64,000 bases of DNA from Tahibacter aquaticus (GTDB lineage Bacteria; Pseudomonadota; Gammaproteobacteria; Xanthomonadales; Rhodanobacteraceae), in the NCBI RefSeq assembly GCF_004363655.1, contig NZ_SNZH01000006.1, positions 248,001 through 312,000 of the forward strand. Reading direction: 5' to 3'. This document shows, piece after piece, positions 27,451 to 39,416 of the stretch (positions within the stretch are counted from its first letter, which is position 1; each line of letters opens with the position of its first letter). Under the pieces are notes generated by a model that saw only the letters and a program-made list of their open reading frames with translations, searched no databases and had not been told where the DNA came from. A program made the translations under genes and the position numbers.

Positions 27451-28053
27451 ATGATCCGAGTCCTGCTGGCCGAAGACCAGGCGATGGTGCGCGGCGCGCT
27501 GTCGGCCCTGCTGCGCCTGGAATGCGACATGGATGTTGTCGCCACGGCGGCCGACGGGCTGGAGGCCTGGCAGCTGGTCGAGCAGCAGTTGCCTGACGTA
27601 CTGGTGACCGACATCGAAATGCCCGGCCTGACCGGGCTGGAACTGGCCCAGCGTGTGCGCGACAAGGCGCTGGGCTGCAAGGTCGTCATCGTCACCACGT
27701 TTGCGCGGCCGGGCTATCTGCGCCGCGCGCTGGAAGCCGGCGTCGTCGGCTATCTGCTCAAGGATGCGCCGGCCGAGCAGCTGGCCGAAGCGCTGCGCAA
27801 GGTGCATCGCGGCGGCCGCGCCATCGATCCGCAGCTTGCCGTGGATGCCTGGAGCGAAGCCGATCCGCTCAACGACCGCGAACGCCAGGTGCTGCGCCTG
27901 GCTGGCGAAGGCATGTCGGCGGGCGAGGTCGCGGCGCAGCTGCATCTGTCCCAGGGTACGGTGCGCAACTATCTGTCCGAGGCCATCGGCAAGCTCAACG
28001 TCGGCAATCGCATCGAAGCCTACCGGCTGGCACGGCAGAAAGGCTGGCTGTAG
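27451..28053 (+). CDS. Response regulator, NarL/DesR type
   Basis: 200 residues. The receiver domain has acidic residues E8/D9, phosphoacceptor D54 (LVTDIEMPGL), T83 (VIVTTFARPG) and K104 (YLLKDAP). The LuxR-type helix-turn-helix follows (LNDRERQVLRLAGEGMSAGEVAAQLHLSQGTVRNYL). It is the partner of the preceding kinase and likely regulates the upstream ABC genes, although its binding site is not proven. Confidence 0.92.
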   Translation: MIRVLLAEDQAMVRGALSALLRLECDMDVVATAADGLEAWQLVEQQLPDVLVTDIEMPGLTGLELAQRVRDKALGCKVVIVTTFARPGYLRRALEAGVVGYLLKDAPAEQLAEALRKVHRGGRAIDPQLAVDAWSEADPLNDRERQVLRLAGEGMSAGEVAAQLHLSQGTVRNYLSEAIGKLNVGNRIEAYRLARQKGWL

Positions 28054-28122
28054 CCGCGGCTGCTGGCATTGCGGCCGGCCCGCAGGCTACGCTGCGGTGA
28101 TCTGGCCGGGGAACGGAATCGC

Positions 28123-30297
28123 ATGCACACGAGTCGCTTCGCACACGGACGTACACGCCTGTTCGCGGCTTTCTGCCGTGCCTTGCCGTTGCTGGCCTTG
28201 GCCCTGGTCGCCGTGCCCAGTTCCGCCTGCGGGCCGGATTTCCCGCACGAACTGCTCAGCGATCGCCACGCCAGCGTCTACGAACTGGTCGACGGCACCT
28301 TCGATTTCGAGGTCTCGCGCCTGCTGCCGGGCGAGACGGCGCAGTTCAAGCCGCTGGAAAACTACTGGGATGCTCCCGGCGCTTCGCGCATCGAGCTGGA
28401 AAAGAAACAACTGGGCGAAGCCGGCTACGCCCAGACCGAAGCCATGCGCCTGGCCGCCGACGATGCTGCGGCCTGGGCGGCCGGCGACGGACTTAGTCAA
28501 GAAGTGCGTTTGTATACTGCTGGCGCGCGCGCCTTCCATGCCGGCGACTACGCTGTCGCGCGGCAGCGCTTCGAGGCGGTGGTTGCACTGCCGCCGGGTG
28601 CACAGTCCCGGCGCGGCCTGTGGGCGCGCTACATGCTGGCCCGGCTGGCCCTGGACGAGGCCCTGGGCGCCGGTGCCGAGCCAGCCCAGGCCGATGCAGC
28701 AGCACAGGCGTTCCAGGCTGTGCGTGCAGCAGCCAAGGCCGGTGCGGAAGATCGCGAAGGTCTGGCCGTTGCCAGCTTCGGCGAAGAGGCGCGCCTGCAT
28801 CTGAATCGCGGCAACCTGCCCGCCGCGGCAAAACTGTATGCACAGCAGGCAGCGCAGGGTTCGGCCTCGGGCCGCGCCTCGCTGCTGTTCCTGGCACGGC
28901 GCCTGTTCGCCAACGAAACCGAACTCACTGCGGCACTGAGCGACCCGCTGCTGCAGCAACTGCTGGCGGCTTACGTCTACACGCGCAGCAACGAATTGCA
29001 GATCGAGCAGGGCGGCGTGATGGTGGCCAGCCCACTGAGCGAGCGCTACTACGCCGCCGTCGAAGCGGCTGGCAGCGGCTCGCTGGCCGGTGTCGATCGC
29101 GTTGCCGCGGCGGCGTATCGCGCCGGCCGCTACGAACTCGCCGCCAAGCTGGCCCCGCGCAGCGACAGTGCACTGGCGCACTGGGTGCGGGCCAAGCTCG
29201 CGCTGCGCAAAGGCGACGACAAGGCCGCGGCCGAAGCCTATGCACAGGCCTCGCGCGCGTTCCCGCGCGAAGAATCCTGGGGCATTTCGCTGGGCGAGGA
29301 CTATGCCTACGAATCGCTGCGACCGGCCTGCCGTGTCGACGGCGAGCGCGCCATCCTGGCGCTGGGCCGCGGCGACTATGCCGAAGCCTTGCGCCTGCTG
29401 CATGCGAGCAAGGGCCAGTACTGGCTCGACGAAGCCCAGGTGGCCGAACGCGTGCTCAGCGTGGACGAGCTGAAGCAGTTCGTCGACCGCGAAGTGCCGG
29501 CGCCTGCCGCCCCGCCCAAGGTCGACGAAAACAACTGGGTTGCGCCCAACCCTGACCAGCAGCTGCGCAGCCTGCTGGCGCGGCGGCTGCTGCGCCTGCA
29601 GCGCTACGACGAAGCGCTGGCCTATTTCCCGGCCGAACTGCGCGACAAGGCCGCCGGCTACGCCCAGGCACGCCAGGCCGGCACCAGGGGCGGGCGCATC
29701 GAACGCGCGCAGAACCTGTTCCGCGCCGCGGCGCTGGCGCGCGAGTCGGGCATGGAAATCCTCGGCACCGAACTCGGCCCCGATGCGAACGTGTTCGGCG
29801 GCAACTACGAACTGAGCGGCTACGACCTGGCCGAGCAGGACAAGAAACTCATCGGCCCCGACGAAGGGGTGCGCATCGCCGCCAGCGCGGCCCAGCCCGA
29901 CCAGCGTTTCCACTATCGCCATATCGCCGCCGATCTGGCCAGCCAGGCTGCCGACCAGGTACCGCCGCGTTCGCAGGCATTTGCCGCGCTGCTGTGCAGC
30001 GCCACCGGCTGGCTGATCAACCGCGATCCGGCCCAGGCGCAGGGCTATTACCGGCGCTATCTGAAGCAGGGTGCCTACGTGAGCTGGGGCGGCGCCTTCG
30101 GCAGCAGTGCCTGCCCGGCGCCGGATTTCGACGGCGCGGCCAAGCGCCTGCGCGTCGAGCAGATCCGCTGGGCCAAGCAGGTCGCGCGCCAGGCCGCGCC
30201 GTTCGTCGCTGCGGGCCTGGTCGCCATCGGCATCGGCCTGGTGTTCTGGTGGCGCCGCCGCCGTGCGGCCGCTGCGGTCACTTCGCTGCGCGAATAA
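28123..30297 (+). CDS. Large envelope protein of unknown function
   Basis: 724 residues from ATG 28123. A signal peptide or possible lipoprotein signal ends at VAVPSSACGPDFPHELL; the Cys context is not a classical lipobox. The middle 600 residues are mostly helical and Ala-rich with a TPR-like texture (ARAFHAGDYAVARQRFEAVV, AEAYAQASRAFPREES). One C-terminal membrane span (APFVAAGLVAIGIGLVFWW) is followed by a basic tail. I recognise no family. The topology suggests a periplasmic helical solenoid anchored in the inner membrane. It lies 69 bp after the response regulator and may be its target. Confidence 0.75.
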   Translation: MHTSRFAHGRTRLFAAFCRALPLLALALVAVPSSACGPDFPHELLSDRHASVYELVDGTFDFEVSRLLPGETAQFKPLENYWDAPGASRIELEKKQLGEAGYAQTEAMRLAADDAAAWAAGDGLSQEVRLYTAGARAFHAGDYAVARQRFEAVVALPPGAQSRRGLWARYMLARLALDEALGAGAEPAQADAAAQAFQAVRAAAKAGAEDREGLAVASFGEEARLHLNRGNLPAAAKLYAQQAAQGSASGRASLLFLARRLFANETELTAALSDPLLQQLLAAYVYTRSNELQIEQGGVMVASPLSERYYAAVEAAGSGSLAGVDRVAAAAYRAGRYELAAKLAPRSDSALAHWVRAKLALRKGDDKAAAEAYAQASRAFPREESWGISLGEDYAYESLRPACRVDGERAILALGRGDYAEALRLLHASKGQYWLDEAQVAERVLSVDELKQFVDREVPAPAAPPKVDENNWVAPNPDQQLRSLLARRLLRLQRYDEALAYFPAELRDKAAGYAQARQAGTRGGRIERAQNLFRAAALARESGMEILGTELGPDANVFGGNYELSGYDLAEQDKKLIGPDEGVRIAASAAQPDQRFHYRHIAADLASQAADQVPPRSQAFAALLCSATGWLINRDPAQAQGYYRRYLKQGAYVSWGGAFGSSACPAPDFDGAAKRLRVEQIRWAKQVARQAAPFVAAGLVAIGIGLVFWWRRRRAAAAVTSLRE

Positions 30298-30348
30298 GGG
30301 ATAATGGTCGGCCCGCCGGACCGTGAATCCGGCGTCAAGGCTGAAAAA

Positions 30349-31374
30349 GTGAAAAAGTCAGATTTCCACTTCGATCTGCCGCCCGGGCTGATCGCGCAAC
30401 AACCCTTGCCCCAGCGTTCTGCCAGCCGCCTGCTGGTGCTCGATGCCGCCGCCGACACGCTGGCGGACCGGCGCTTTACCGACCTTGCCGACTATTTCCG
30501 TGCCGGCGACCTGCTGATCTTCAACGATACCCGCGTGCTGCCGGCGCGTCTGTTCGGCCGCAAGGAAACCGGCGGCGCGGTAGAGATACTGATCGAGCGA
30601 GTCAGCGGCAATCACGAAGCGCGCGCCCAGCTGGGCGTATCCAAGAAGCCCAGGCCCGGCGGCCTTATCCTGCTGGCCGACGGCACACCGGTGCGGGTAC
30701 TGGGCCGCGACGGGCCGTTCTTCGACCTGCGTTTCGAAACCGACGAGGCACTGGAAAAGCTGCTGCTGCGCCTGGGCCGCATGCCCTTGCCGCCATACAT
30801 CGACCGCGCTGCCGACACGGCCGACGACGAGCGCTACCAGACCGTGTTCGCACGCGAGCCCGGCGCGGTAGCCGCGCCCACGGCGGGCCTGCACTTCGAC
30901 GAGGCCCTGCTCGATGCGCTGCGTGCCCGCGGCGTGGAATTCGGCCATGTCACCCTGCACGTCGGTGCCGGCACCTTCCAGCCGATCCGCAGCGAAGACG
31001 TGCGCGAGCACAACATGCATCGCGAATGGTTGAATGTCGGCGCCGAGCTGGTCGAGAAGATCCGCCGCACGCGTGCCGCGGGCAACCGTGTCATCGCGGT
31101 CGGCACGACCGTCGTGCGGGCACTGGAAAGCGCGACGCGCGACGGTGAAGTGTTTCCGCTGGCGGGCGAGACGCAGATTTTCATCTTTCCGGGCTATCGC
31201 ATTACCAGTGTCGACGCGTTGGTGACGAATTTTCATCTGCCGGAATCGACGTTGTTGATGTTGGTGTCGGCGTTTGCCGGGCGGGAGAAGGTGTTGGCGG
31301 CTTATCGGCATGCGGTGGAGCGCGGGTATCGCTTCTTTTCGTATGGCGATGCCATGTTGGTTTTTCCGGGATAG
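30349..31374 (+). CDS. queA: S-adenosylmethionine:tRNA ribosyltransferase-isomerase
   Basis: 341 residues from GTG 30349 ([17 protein letters not shown]), which aligns with the usual start of QueA; the ATG at 30304 would add 15 atypical residues. It converts preQ1 on tRNA to epoxyqueuosine. Family motifs are [57 protein letters not shown] and [17 protein letters not shown]. tgt, which acts one step earlier, is the next gene downstream; unusually for this pair, about 680 bp separate them. Confidence 0.95.
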   Translation: MKKSDFHFDLPPGLIAQQPLPQRSASRLLVLDAAADTLADRRFTDLADYFRAGDLLIFNDTRVLPARLFGRKETGGAVEILIERVSGNHEARAQLGVSKKPRPGGLILLADGTPVRVLGRDGPFFDLRFETDEALEKLLLRLGRMPLPPYIDRAADTADDERYQTVFAREPGAVAAPTAGLHFDEALLDALRARGVEFGHVTLHVGAGTFQPIRSEDVREHNMHREWLNVGAELVEKIRRTRAAGNRVIAVGTTVVRALESATRDGEVFPLAGETQIFIFPGYRITSVDALVTNFHLPESTLLMLVSAFAGREKVLAAYRHAVERGYRFFSYGDAMLVFPG

Positions 31375-31602
31375 TTTTTTGGGATACGGTTGAGCTGTGC
31401 TTTTGCGTTGCTGCTGGGCGGGGCGCTCTCTCTCCTCCACGCTTGCGTGGGGTAGAGGGCAGGGGAGAGGGGCGGTGTCGAAATCGACTTTGCAGCGGGG
31501 TTTTTGCGCAGTTCGATGGGCTTAGGCGAATTCGCCTCTGAGGTGCGTACGTACTGTATTTGGAGCCAGGCAAAGGCGGTTTCGCCCGCCTGCGGCGCGC
31601 GA

Positions 31603-31638
31603 CCTTCTTTCTGTTTGCCTGCCCAAAGAGAAAGAAGG
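31603..31638. repeat. Purine/pyrimidine inverted repeat in the queA-tgt spacer
   Basis: CCTTCTTTCT (31603..31612) faces AGAAAGAAGG (31629..31638), a perfect 10-bp inverted repeat with inner TTG/CAA complements. It belongs to the 31375..32056 non-coding stretch, which also holds a small CCACGC/GCGTGG hairpin at 31437..31450. I recall similar CTTTCTTTC-type segments as dispersed intergenic sequence in Xanthomonadales; this needs a genome search. Confidence 0.5.
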
Positions 31639-31664
31639 CAAAGAGAAAGGGCGCCCCAGCTGCC

Positions 31665-31770
31665 GCCATTTTGGGCCATCCGTGGCCCAAAATGGCGTGA
31701 GGCCGCTACGGCGGTCCGCACACAGAACATCCCTGTTCTGTGTGCGGACTCGCGGCCATCCCTGGCCGCG
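31665..31770. repeat. Array of three perfect hairpins with a common loop
   Basis: Stem 1: 31665..31678 with 31683..31696 (14 bp, GCCATTTTGGGCCA). Stem 2: 31714..31729 with 31734..31749 (16 bp, GTCCGCACACAGAACA). Stem 3: 31751..31758 with 31763..31770 (8 bp, CGCGGCCA). The stems are unrelated in sequence, but each closes with A-T around the four-base loop TCCG, TCCC or TCCC. No coding frame is convincing here. Confidence 0.8.
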
Positions 31771-31845
31771 ACCCTGCGGGCTTTTCCCTTGGCGGCCTCA
31801 CCGCGGCATATGCGGCCCCGGGAGAGGCGCGCTTCCTGCGCGCAG

Positions 31846-31920
31846 AAACAACTGCCACAGCAAAACAACGGCAACAGCAACAGCAAAACAACAGCAGCAG
31901 CAAAGCAACGGCAAGCGACA
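31846..31920. repeat. Low-complexity CAA/CAG-rich tract
   Basis: About 75 bp of degenerate CAACAG/CAACGG/CAAAACAA units, strongly A-rich on the plus strand and unlike the high-GC flanks. It ends about 135 bp before tgt. It may be a microsatellite-like remnant; it encodes Gln/Asn/Ser-rich nonsense in the open frames. Confidence 0.6.
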
Positions 31921-31948
31921 GTGCGGCGACAAATTGGACGTAGGCTAG

Positions 31949-33677
<1,729 letters not shown>

Positions 33678-33678
<1 letters not shown>

Positions 33679-34253
33679 CAGCCGCGGCCTATGCCGTCGA
33701 GACCGGCGCAGGCCAGCAGCAGCAGGCCGGCATTGAGCAGGCGCAGCGGCAGACCACGGAAGGCGGCGGGTGCGCCCTGCGGCTGCAGGCGCTGTTCCAG
33801 GCCACTGAGCAGCAAGAGACACGCAGCGAAACCACCGCCGTAGGCCAGGCCGACGATCAGGCTGGCACCGAATCCCCGGTCCTGGCCTTGCACGGCGATG
33901 GCACCTGCGATCACGGCGCTGTTGCAGGCAATCAGCAGCCACTGCGTGGCGGCGTAGCCGGGTCGCCAGCGCTGCAGGGTCTGCGCCACCAGGGCGGTGA
34001 CGGCGGGCACCAGCAGTACCAGCGCAAACGGCGCGTACAGATCCAGTGCGAAGGGCGCCAGGAAGAAGTGCTGCAGCAGCCAGGCCAGGCCGGCGACGAT
34101 GACGCCGACCAGTGCCGTCAGCGTGCCATGGCGTGCCGCGTCGGCCAGCGGCACGGGTTGCAGCAGGCGGTCTGCGCCCAGGCCCTGGGCCAGCACCAGG
34201 CTGTTGCCCAGCGCGGTTGCCAGCAACAGGCCCGTCAGCTCGCCCAGACCCAT
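33678..34253 (-). CDS. rnfA: RnfA-like membrane subunit lacking the conserved cysteines
   Basis: 191 residues with six membrane spans and the RnfA/RnfE architecture ([18 protein letters not shown] at the start, [20 protein letters not shown] near the end). In canonical RnfA two cysteines, in GLCPF and TNCAV, bind the intramembrane iron centre together with RnfE. Here the matching segments read GLGADR and ACNSAV, so the first Cys is lost and the second is Ser, with a Cys two residues upstream (C110). It is translated just after metG and coupled to rnfB. It may be a divergent, repurposed subunit. Confidence 0.75.
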
Positions 34254-34271
34254 GCGTCGTTTGCCTCGTTT

Positions 34272-36380
34272 TTACTTGACCGGCATGCCGGCGCTGGCGC
34301 CGTCGTCGGCGGCGAGCAGGTGCAGGTCGCTGCCGCCGCTGCCGGCGGAGAGGATCATGCCCTCGGAAATACCGAAGCGCATCTTGCGCGGCGCCAGGTT
34401 GGCGATGAACACCACGCTGCGGCCGACCAGCTTTTCCGGTTCGGCATAGGCGCCGCGGATGCCGGAGAAGATCTGTCGCTTGCCCAGCTCGCCCGCATCC
34501 AGCTCGAAGCGCAGCAGCTTGTCGGAACCTTCCACAAATTCACAGGCCAGCACCTTGCCGATGCGCAGGTCGAGTCTGGCGAAGTCGTCGATGCCGATAG
34601 TTGGCAGGGCGGCCGCATCGGCGGCAGCGGTTGCGACAGGCGTGGCCTTGACCGTTTCCGGCTTGGCCTTGGCGGCTACAGCGGCGGGTACGGCGACGCT
34701 GGCGGTATCGGTATCGGTGGCTTGCAGGTTTTCTTTGCTGGCTTCGGTCATGGCTTCGATCTGTTTGGGGTCGACGCGCGTCAGCAGTGGCTGGAATTCG
34801 CGCAGGCAGTGGTTCAGCAGGGGCTGGGCGATGTCGTGCCAGTGCGCCAGTTCGCTGGCGAGGAAATGCTCGGCGCGCGCAATCGTGGCCGGCAGTACCG
34901 GACGCAGGCAGCAGGCCAGCACGCGGAACAGGTTCAGGCCGTGCGAGCAGACCGACAGCAGCTCGCTGTCGGCGCCTTCCTGCTTGGCGATCAGCCAGGG
35001 CTTGCGTTCGTCGATATAGCGGTTGGCTTCGTCGGCGAGGGCCATGGTCTGGCGGATGGCGCGGCTGAATTCGCCTGCATCGTACGACTGGCGTACCTCG
35101 CCCGCGGCGGCGACGAAGCGCGCATACATGGCTTCATCGGGCAGCTGCGTGGCCAGCACGCCGGCAAAGCGCTTGTTGACGAAACCGGCGCAGCGGCTGG
35201 CGATATTGACGAACTTGCCGACCAGGTCGGCATTCACGCGGGCGACGAAGTCTTCCAGGTTCAGGTCGAGATCGTCGACGCCGGCACCGGTCTTGGCGGC
35301 GAAGTAGTAGCGCAGGTATTCCGGGTCGAGGCCGACATCAAGGTAGGTACGCGCCTCGATGAAGGTGCCGCGCGACTTGGACATCTTCGCGCCGTTGACC
35401 GTCAGATAGCCGTTGACGTGCAAGGCCGTCGGCGCGCGGTAGCCGGCGCCGTGCAGCATGGCCGGCCAGAACAGGCCGTGGAAATTGATGATGTCCTTGC
35501 CGATGAAATGGTGCAGCTCGGCGCTGGAATCGGCAGCCAGGAATTCGTCGAAGTCGATGCCAGTGCGGTCGCACAGGGCGCGGAAGCTGGCAAGGTAGCC
35601 GATCGGCGCATCCAGCCAGACGTAGAAATACTTGCCCGGCACGTCGGGAATGGCGAAGCCGAAATACGGCGCATCGCGCGAGATATCCCAGGCGCGCACG
35701 CCGCCGTCGGCGTCCAGCCATTCGCGCAGCTTGGCCTTGACGCCGCTATGCGCGCTGTCGCCCGACAGCCACTGGCGCAGGAAATCGGTGAACTGGCCGA
35801 CTTCGAAGAAGTAGTGCTCGGACTCGCGCAGCACCGGCGTAGCCCCGGAAACCACCGAGCGCGGCTCGATCAGGTCGGTCGGCGCATAGCTGGCGCCGCA
35901 GTTCTCGCAGTTGTCGCCGTACTGTTCCGGCGTCTTGCAGTTGGGACAGGTGCCCTTGATGTAGCGGTCCGGCAGGAACATCTCCTTGGCCGGGTCGTAC
36001 AACTGCTCGATCACGCGCGGCGTGATATGACCGCGCTCGCGCAGGCGGCGGTAGATCGACTCGGCCAGTACGCGATTTTCTTCGCTGTGGGTGGAATGGT
36101 AGTGATCGAAGCGGATGCCGAAGTCGCTGAAGTCGGCCTCGTGCGAGCGCTGCATCGGCTGGATGAAGGCTTCCGGCGTCATGCCAGCTTTCTCGGCTGC
36201 AAGCATGATCGGCGTGCCGTGTGCGTCGTCGGCGCAGACGAAATGAACGGTATTGCCGCTCATGCGCTGGGCGCGGACCCAGATATCGCCCTGGGTATAA
36301 CCGACCAGATGACCCAGGTGCAGCGGGCCGTTGGCGTAGGGCAGGGCGCAGGTGACGAGTAGGCGACGCGGTGAAGTCAT
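34272..36380 (-). CDS. metG: Methionyl-tRNA synthetase
   Basis: 702 residues. A class I synthetase with the HIGH-type motif HLGH in [14 protein letters not shown], a zinc-binding knuckle (CPNC...CENC), the [12 protein letters not shown] segment and the KMSKS loop ([12 protein letters not shown]). An Ala/Lys-rich linker (about residues 555-595) leads to a C-terminal EMAPII/Trbp111 tRNA-binding domain ([37 protein letters not shown]). It charges tRNA-Met in the cytoplasm. rnfA follows 18 bp downstream, suggesting co-transcription of metG-rnfA-rnfB. Confidence 0.97.
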   Translation of the reverse strand: MTSPRRLLVTCALPYANGPLHLGHLVGYTQGDIWVRAQRMSGNTVHFVCADDAHGTPIMLAAEKAGMTPEAFIQPMQRSHEADFSDFGIRFDHYHSTHSEENRVLAESIYRRLRERGHITPRVIEQLYDPAKEMFLPDRYIKGTCPNCKTPEQYGDNCENCGASYAPTDLIEPRSVVSGATPVLRESEHYFFEVGQFTDFLRQWLSGDSAHSGVKAKLREWLDADGGVRAWDISRDAPYFGFAIPDVPGKYFYVWLDAPIGYLASFRALCDRTGIDFDEFLAADSSAELHHFIGKDIINFHGLFWPAMLHGAGYRAPTALHVNGYLTVNGAKMSKSRGTFIEARTYLDVGLDPEYLRYYFAAKTGAGVDDLDLNLEDFVARVNADLVGKFVNIASRCAGFVNKRFAGVLATQLPDEAMYARFVAAAGEVRQSYDAGEFSRAIRQTMALADEANRYIDERKPWLIAKQEGADSELLSVCSHGLNLFRVLACCLRPVLPATIARAEHFLASELAHWHDIAQPLLNHCLREFQPLLTRVDPKQIEAMTEASKENLQATDTDTASVAVPAAVAAKAKPETVKATPVATAAADAAALPTIGIDDFARLDLRIGKVLACEFVEGSDKLLRFELDAGELGKRQIFSGIRGAYAEPEKLVGRSVVFIANLAPRKMRFGISEGMILSAGSGGSDLHLLAADDGASAGMPVK

Positions 36381-36455
36381 CCGTTGGCTTCCAGCAGGTG
36401 TTGCGGCGCCGCATTATGCCATGCGGCGCCCGCCGGACCGAACGGCGACAGCGAC

Positions 36456-36923
36456 TTACATGTTCAGGCAGCCGGCCTGGGTGAACTTGGGCTGCAGTTT
36501 CTGCTGGATGTCGGTACAGGCCTGGGCCAGGTTGTCCGACTTGAAGCGCGCCGCGTTGATGGCGATGACGTATTCGGAACGCAGGGTCTGACGGTTTTCC
36601 GCCGACAGCACGCCGCTGTTGATGCATTGGCGGACTTTCTCGGCGAACTGGTCGCATTCGATGCGGCCCATCGGCCGCAGCTTCGGCATGTCGCCCGGGC
36701 GGTCGTTGTCGAAGTCGCGCGTCGGCGAAGGCTGCGGCGGCCGCGCTGCGGCCATGCTGGTACGAGGATCGTGCACGCTGCTGGTGGCGACCTTGCTGTC
36801 GGTGGCCGGGGCAGCGGCTGCGGCTGCTGCAGTGGTCTTGGGCGGCGGCGGTTCGTCGCTGGAGCAGGCGGCGACAGCCAGGCACAGCAACAGGGCGAAC
36901 GAGTTTCGATGGCGCAAGGGCAT
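36456..36923 (-). CDS. Small lipoprotein of unknown function
   Basis: 155 residues. The N-terminus MPLRHRNSFALLLCLAVAAC carries a lipobox (VAAC, Cys20) followed by SSDEPPPP, so it is very likely a lipoprotein. After an Ala/Pro/Thr-rich linker a folded region contains four cysteines (IECDQF, VRQCIN, AQACTD, QAGCLN) that probably form two disulfides. It shares no recognised domain. It is upstream of metG on the same strand (75 bp) and may be co-transcribed. Confidence 0.75.
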   Translation of the reverse strand: MPLRHRNSFALLLCLAVAACSSDEPPPPKTTAAAAAAAPATDSKVATSSVHDPRTSMAAARPPQPSPTRDFDNDRPGDMPKLRPMGRIECDQFAEKVRQCINSGVLSAENRQTLRSEYVIAINAARFKSDNLAQACTDIQQKLQPKFTQAGCLNM

Positions 36924-37209
36924 GGGAGAATCCTTGGAAATGGAGCGCGGCGCGGAGAATGCCGCTGGCCGGGACGGACCGCAATGGCACCGGCGCAAGG
37001 CCGGGTTCGGCGACGCGGGCGGTTTGACACTACAATCCGGCGCGAAAGTTCCCAGGCGGACTATGCCTATTCGCCTGAGCGGTTCACGGACGGGTCGCCC
37101 GTCGCGTAGACCGCGCCAGCGGGAACGGACGGAGGAAGCGGGCGAACCCGCCCGCGCCATTCGAACGGGAAAGGGCATGAAGCCTTTTTCCGGCAATCCA
37201 GGAGTGACT

Positions 37210-38301
37210 ATGACCCAGGTTACCGAGGCCTTGGTGCGGCAAGCGCTGGCCCGAGTTCTGGACCCGCACAACGGGAGCGACATCGTCAGCGGCGGCGCCT
37301 TGCGCGCAGTCGGCATCGACGGCGCACGTGTGTCGGTCGATGTGCAGCTGAGCTATCCGGCCGCGGGCTGGCAGACGGCACTGGCGGCGCAGATCGAGCA
37401 GGTGCTGACGACCCTGCCCGAGATCGAGGCCGCCGTGGCCACGGTGTCTTACCGCGTCTACGCCCACCAGGTGCAGAAGGAACTGTCGCCGCTGCCCGGC
37501 GTGCGCAATATCGTCGCCGTGGCCTCGGGCAAGGGCGGCGTGGGCAAATCGACCACCGCGGTGAACCTGGCCCTGGCGCTGCAGGCCGAAGGCGCCCAGG
37601 TTGGCGTGCTGGACGCCGACGTCTACGGCCCTTCGCTGCCGCTGCTGACCGGCACCTCGGGCAAGCCCGACAGTCCCGACGGGCAGAACTTCAACCCCAA
37701 GCGCAACCACGGCCTGCAGCTGATGAGCATCGGCTACATGATCGACGAGGACACGCCGGTGATCTGGCGCGGCCCCATGGTCACCCAGGCGCTGATGCAA
37801 CTGGCCACCAATACCCTGTGGCAGGACCTGGACTACCTCATCATCGATTTCCCGCCCGGCACTGGCGATATCGCCTTGACCCTGGCCCAGCGCATCCCCA
37901 TGAGCGCCGCGATCATCGTCACCACGCCCCAGGACGTGGCCCTGATCGACGCGAAGAAAGCGCTGAAGATGTTCGAGAAGGTCGAGGTGCCGGTACTGGG
38001 CATCGTCGAGAACATGTCCACCCACATCTGTTCCCACTGCGGTCACGAGGAAGCCATCTTCGGCGCCGGCGGCGGCGAACGCATGGCGCAGCAATACGGG
38101 CGTCCGCTGCTGGGCTCGTTGCCGCTGGATATCCGCATCCGCAGCGAATCCGACGCCGGCACGCCGATCGTGATGGCGCAGCCGCAGTCGGAGCTGACCG
38201 CGCGCTACCGCCTGATGGCGCGCAACGTGGCCGCCCGCCTGTCGCTGCAGGCGCGCAACAAGGCCATCCAGTTCCCCAAGATCGTGATCCAGAACACCTG
38301 A
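37210..38301 (+). CDS. apbC: Mrp/NBP35-type iron-sulfur cluster carrier ATPase (ApbC)
   Basis: 363 residues from ATG 37210, preceded by GGAG. An N-terminal DUF59/MIP18-like domain (residues 1-85, [21 protein letters not shown]) leads to a deviant Walker A ParA-type ATPase ([18 protein letters not shown]), then [12 protein letters not shown] and [10 protein letters not shown]. The carrier motif CSHCG ([19 protein letters not shown] region) holds the two cluster-binding cysteines. It assembles and transfers [4Fe-4S] clusters. The roughly 280-bp leader upstream has no recognised gene. dcd follows after 47 bp. Confidence 0.93.
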   Translation: MTQVTEALVRQALARVLDPHNGSDIVSGGALRAVGIDGARVSVDVQLSYPAAGWQTALAAQIEQVLTTLPEIEAAVATVSYRVYAHQVQKELSPLPGVRNIVAVASGKGGVGKSTTAVNLALALQAEGAQVGVLDADVYGPSLPLLTGTSGKPDSPDGQNFNPKRNHGLQLMSIGYMIDEDTPVIWRGPMVTQALMQLATNTLWQDLDYLIIDFPPGTGDIALTLAQRIPMSAAIIVTTPQDVALIDAKKALKMFEKVEVPVLGIVENMSTHICSHCGHEEAIFGAGGGERMAQQYGRPLLGSLPLDIRIRSESDAGTPIVMAQPQSELTARYRLMARNVAARLSLQARNKAIQFPKIVIQNT

Positions 38302-38348
38302 GCGGCCTGCGCCGCCATCGTCCTTCGCCTACCGGATTACCGCAACCG

Positions 38349-38918
38349 ATGAGCATCAAGTCCGACAAGTGGATACGCCGCATGGCCGCCAGCCAGGGCA
38401 TGATCGAACCGTTCGAGCCCGGCCAGGTACGCCAGAACGTATCCGGCGGCCGCCTGATTTCCTACGGCACCTCGTCCTACGGCTACGACGTGCGCTGCGC
38501 CGACGAATTCAAGGTATTCACCAACATCAACTCCACCATCGTCGACCCCAAGGCCTTCGATCCGAAGAGCTTTGTCGACATCAAGAGCGAGGTCTGCATC
38601 ATTCCGCCGAACAGCTTCGCGCTGGCGCGCACGGTGGAATACTTCCGCATTCCGCGCAGCGTGCTGACCGTCTGCCTGGGCAAATCGACGTATGCCCGCT
38701 GCGGCATCATCGTCAACGTGACGCCGCTGGAGCCGGAATGGGAAGGCCATGTCACGCTGGAGTTCTCCAATACCACGCCGCTGCCGGCCAAGATCTATGC
38801 CAACGAAGGCGTGGCGCAGATGCTGTTCTTCGAATCCGACGAGGAATGCGAAACCAGCTATGCCGACCGCGGCGGCAAGTACCAGGGCCAGCTCGGCGTA
38901 ACCCTGCCGCGGACCTGA
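38349..38918 (+). CDS. dcd: dCTP deaminase
   Basis: 189 residues from ATG 38349. Deaminates dCTP to dUTP for thymidylate synthesis. Family motifs are [45 protein letters not shown] (catalytic Glu nearby in [17 protein letters not shown]) and [12 protein letters not shown] at the end. Length matches the gammaproteobacterial trimeric enzyme. It is likely co-transcribed with apbC. Confidence 0.96.
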   Translation: MSIKSDKWIRRMAASQGMIEPFEPGQVRQNVSGGRLISYGTSSYGYDVRCADEFKVFTNINSTIVDPKAFDPKSFVDIKSEVCIIPPNSFALARTVEYFRIPRSVLTVCLGKSTYARCGIIVNVTPLEPEWEGHVTLEFSNTTPLPAKIYANEGVAQMLFFESDEECETSYADRGGKYQGQLGVTLPRT

Positions 38919-39001
38919 GTGCGCTGCTTCTGCACTGTTGCGCCAAGCCCGTTGCGGCGCGGCGGTGTTAACCTCTGCCATCCACTACCCAGGACAGCCT
39001 G

Positions 39002-39406
39002 ATGCAATACCGTGCCCTGAACCGAATTCTGCTGGGATCGCTGCTCGCCCTGTTCGCCGGCCTGGCCCTGACCGCCTGCGGCGGCAAGCTGCGACCGGAT
39101 TCCGTCGCCGCGCCGAATATCCCGGCCACCTTCGACGTGACCCTGGCCGCCGACAAGGACGGCCAGTTCGAAATGGACGGCGCAACCCTGTCCGAAGAGG
39201 ATGTCAAAGGCCACCTGCGCTTCCGCCGCGACCAGAACAACCCGGCCAAGTCGGTATTCCTCAAGCGCGGCGAAAAACAGAAGGTGACCGAGCGGCATAT
39301 CGCCGGCCTCGCGCGCATCGGCCTGGAGCTCAAGGTCGCCACCTTCCTGCAGGAAAAGCCGGGCGAAGAAATCACCGAAGTCCGCACCGAAACGTCTGCC
39401 CGCTGA
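39002..39406 (+). CDS. Lipoprotein with an ExbD periplasmic-domain-like fold
   Basis: 134 residues. The N-terminus ends in the lipobox LTAC (AGLALTAC|GGK). The body, DVTLAADKDGQFEMDG, LSEEDVKGHLRFRRDQ, KSVFLKRGEKQKVTERHIAG and ARIGLELKVATF, has the strand-helix order of the periplasmic domain of ExbD/TolR but no transmembrane ExbD anchor. A good AGGA ribosome site precedes the ATG. The 39593 gene looks like a distant paralogue. The function may be in envelope energisation or simply structural; the assignment is by pattern only. Confidence 0.7.
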   Translation: MQYRALNRILLGSLLALFAGLALTACGGKLRPDSVAAPNIPATFDVTLAADKDGQFEMDGATLSEEDVKGHLRFRRDQNNPAKSVFLKRGEKQKVTERHIAGLARIGLELKVATFLQEKPGEEITEVRTETSAR

Positions 39407-39416
39407 CGCGGCTCAA

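Noticed and set aside
37024-37036. TTGACA next to TACAAT upstream of apbC
   Set aside because: The two boxes are only 1 bp apart, so they cannot be one promoter; each lacks a good partner at normal spacing.
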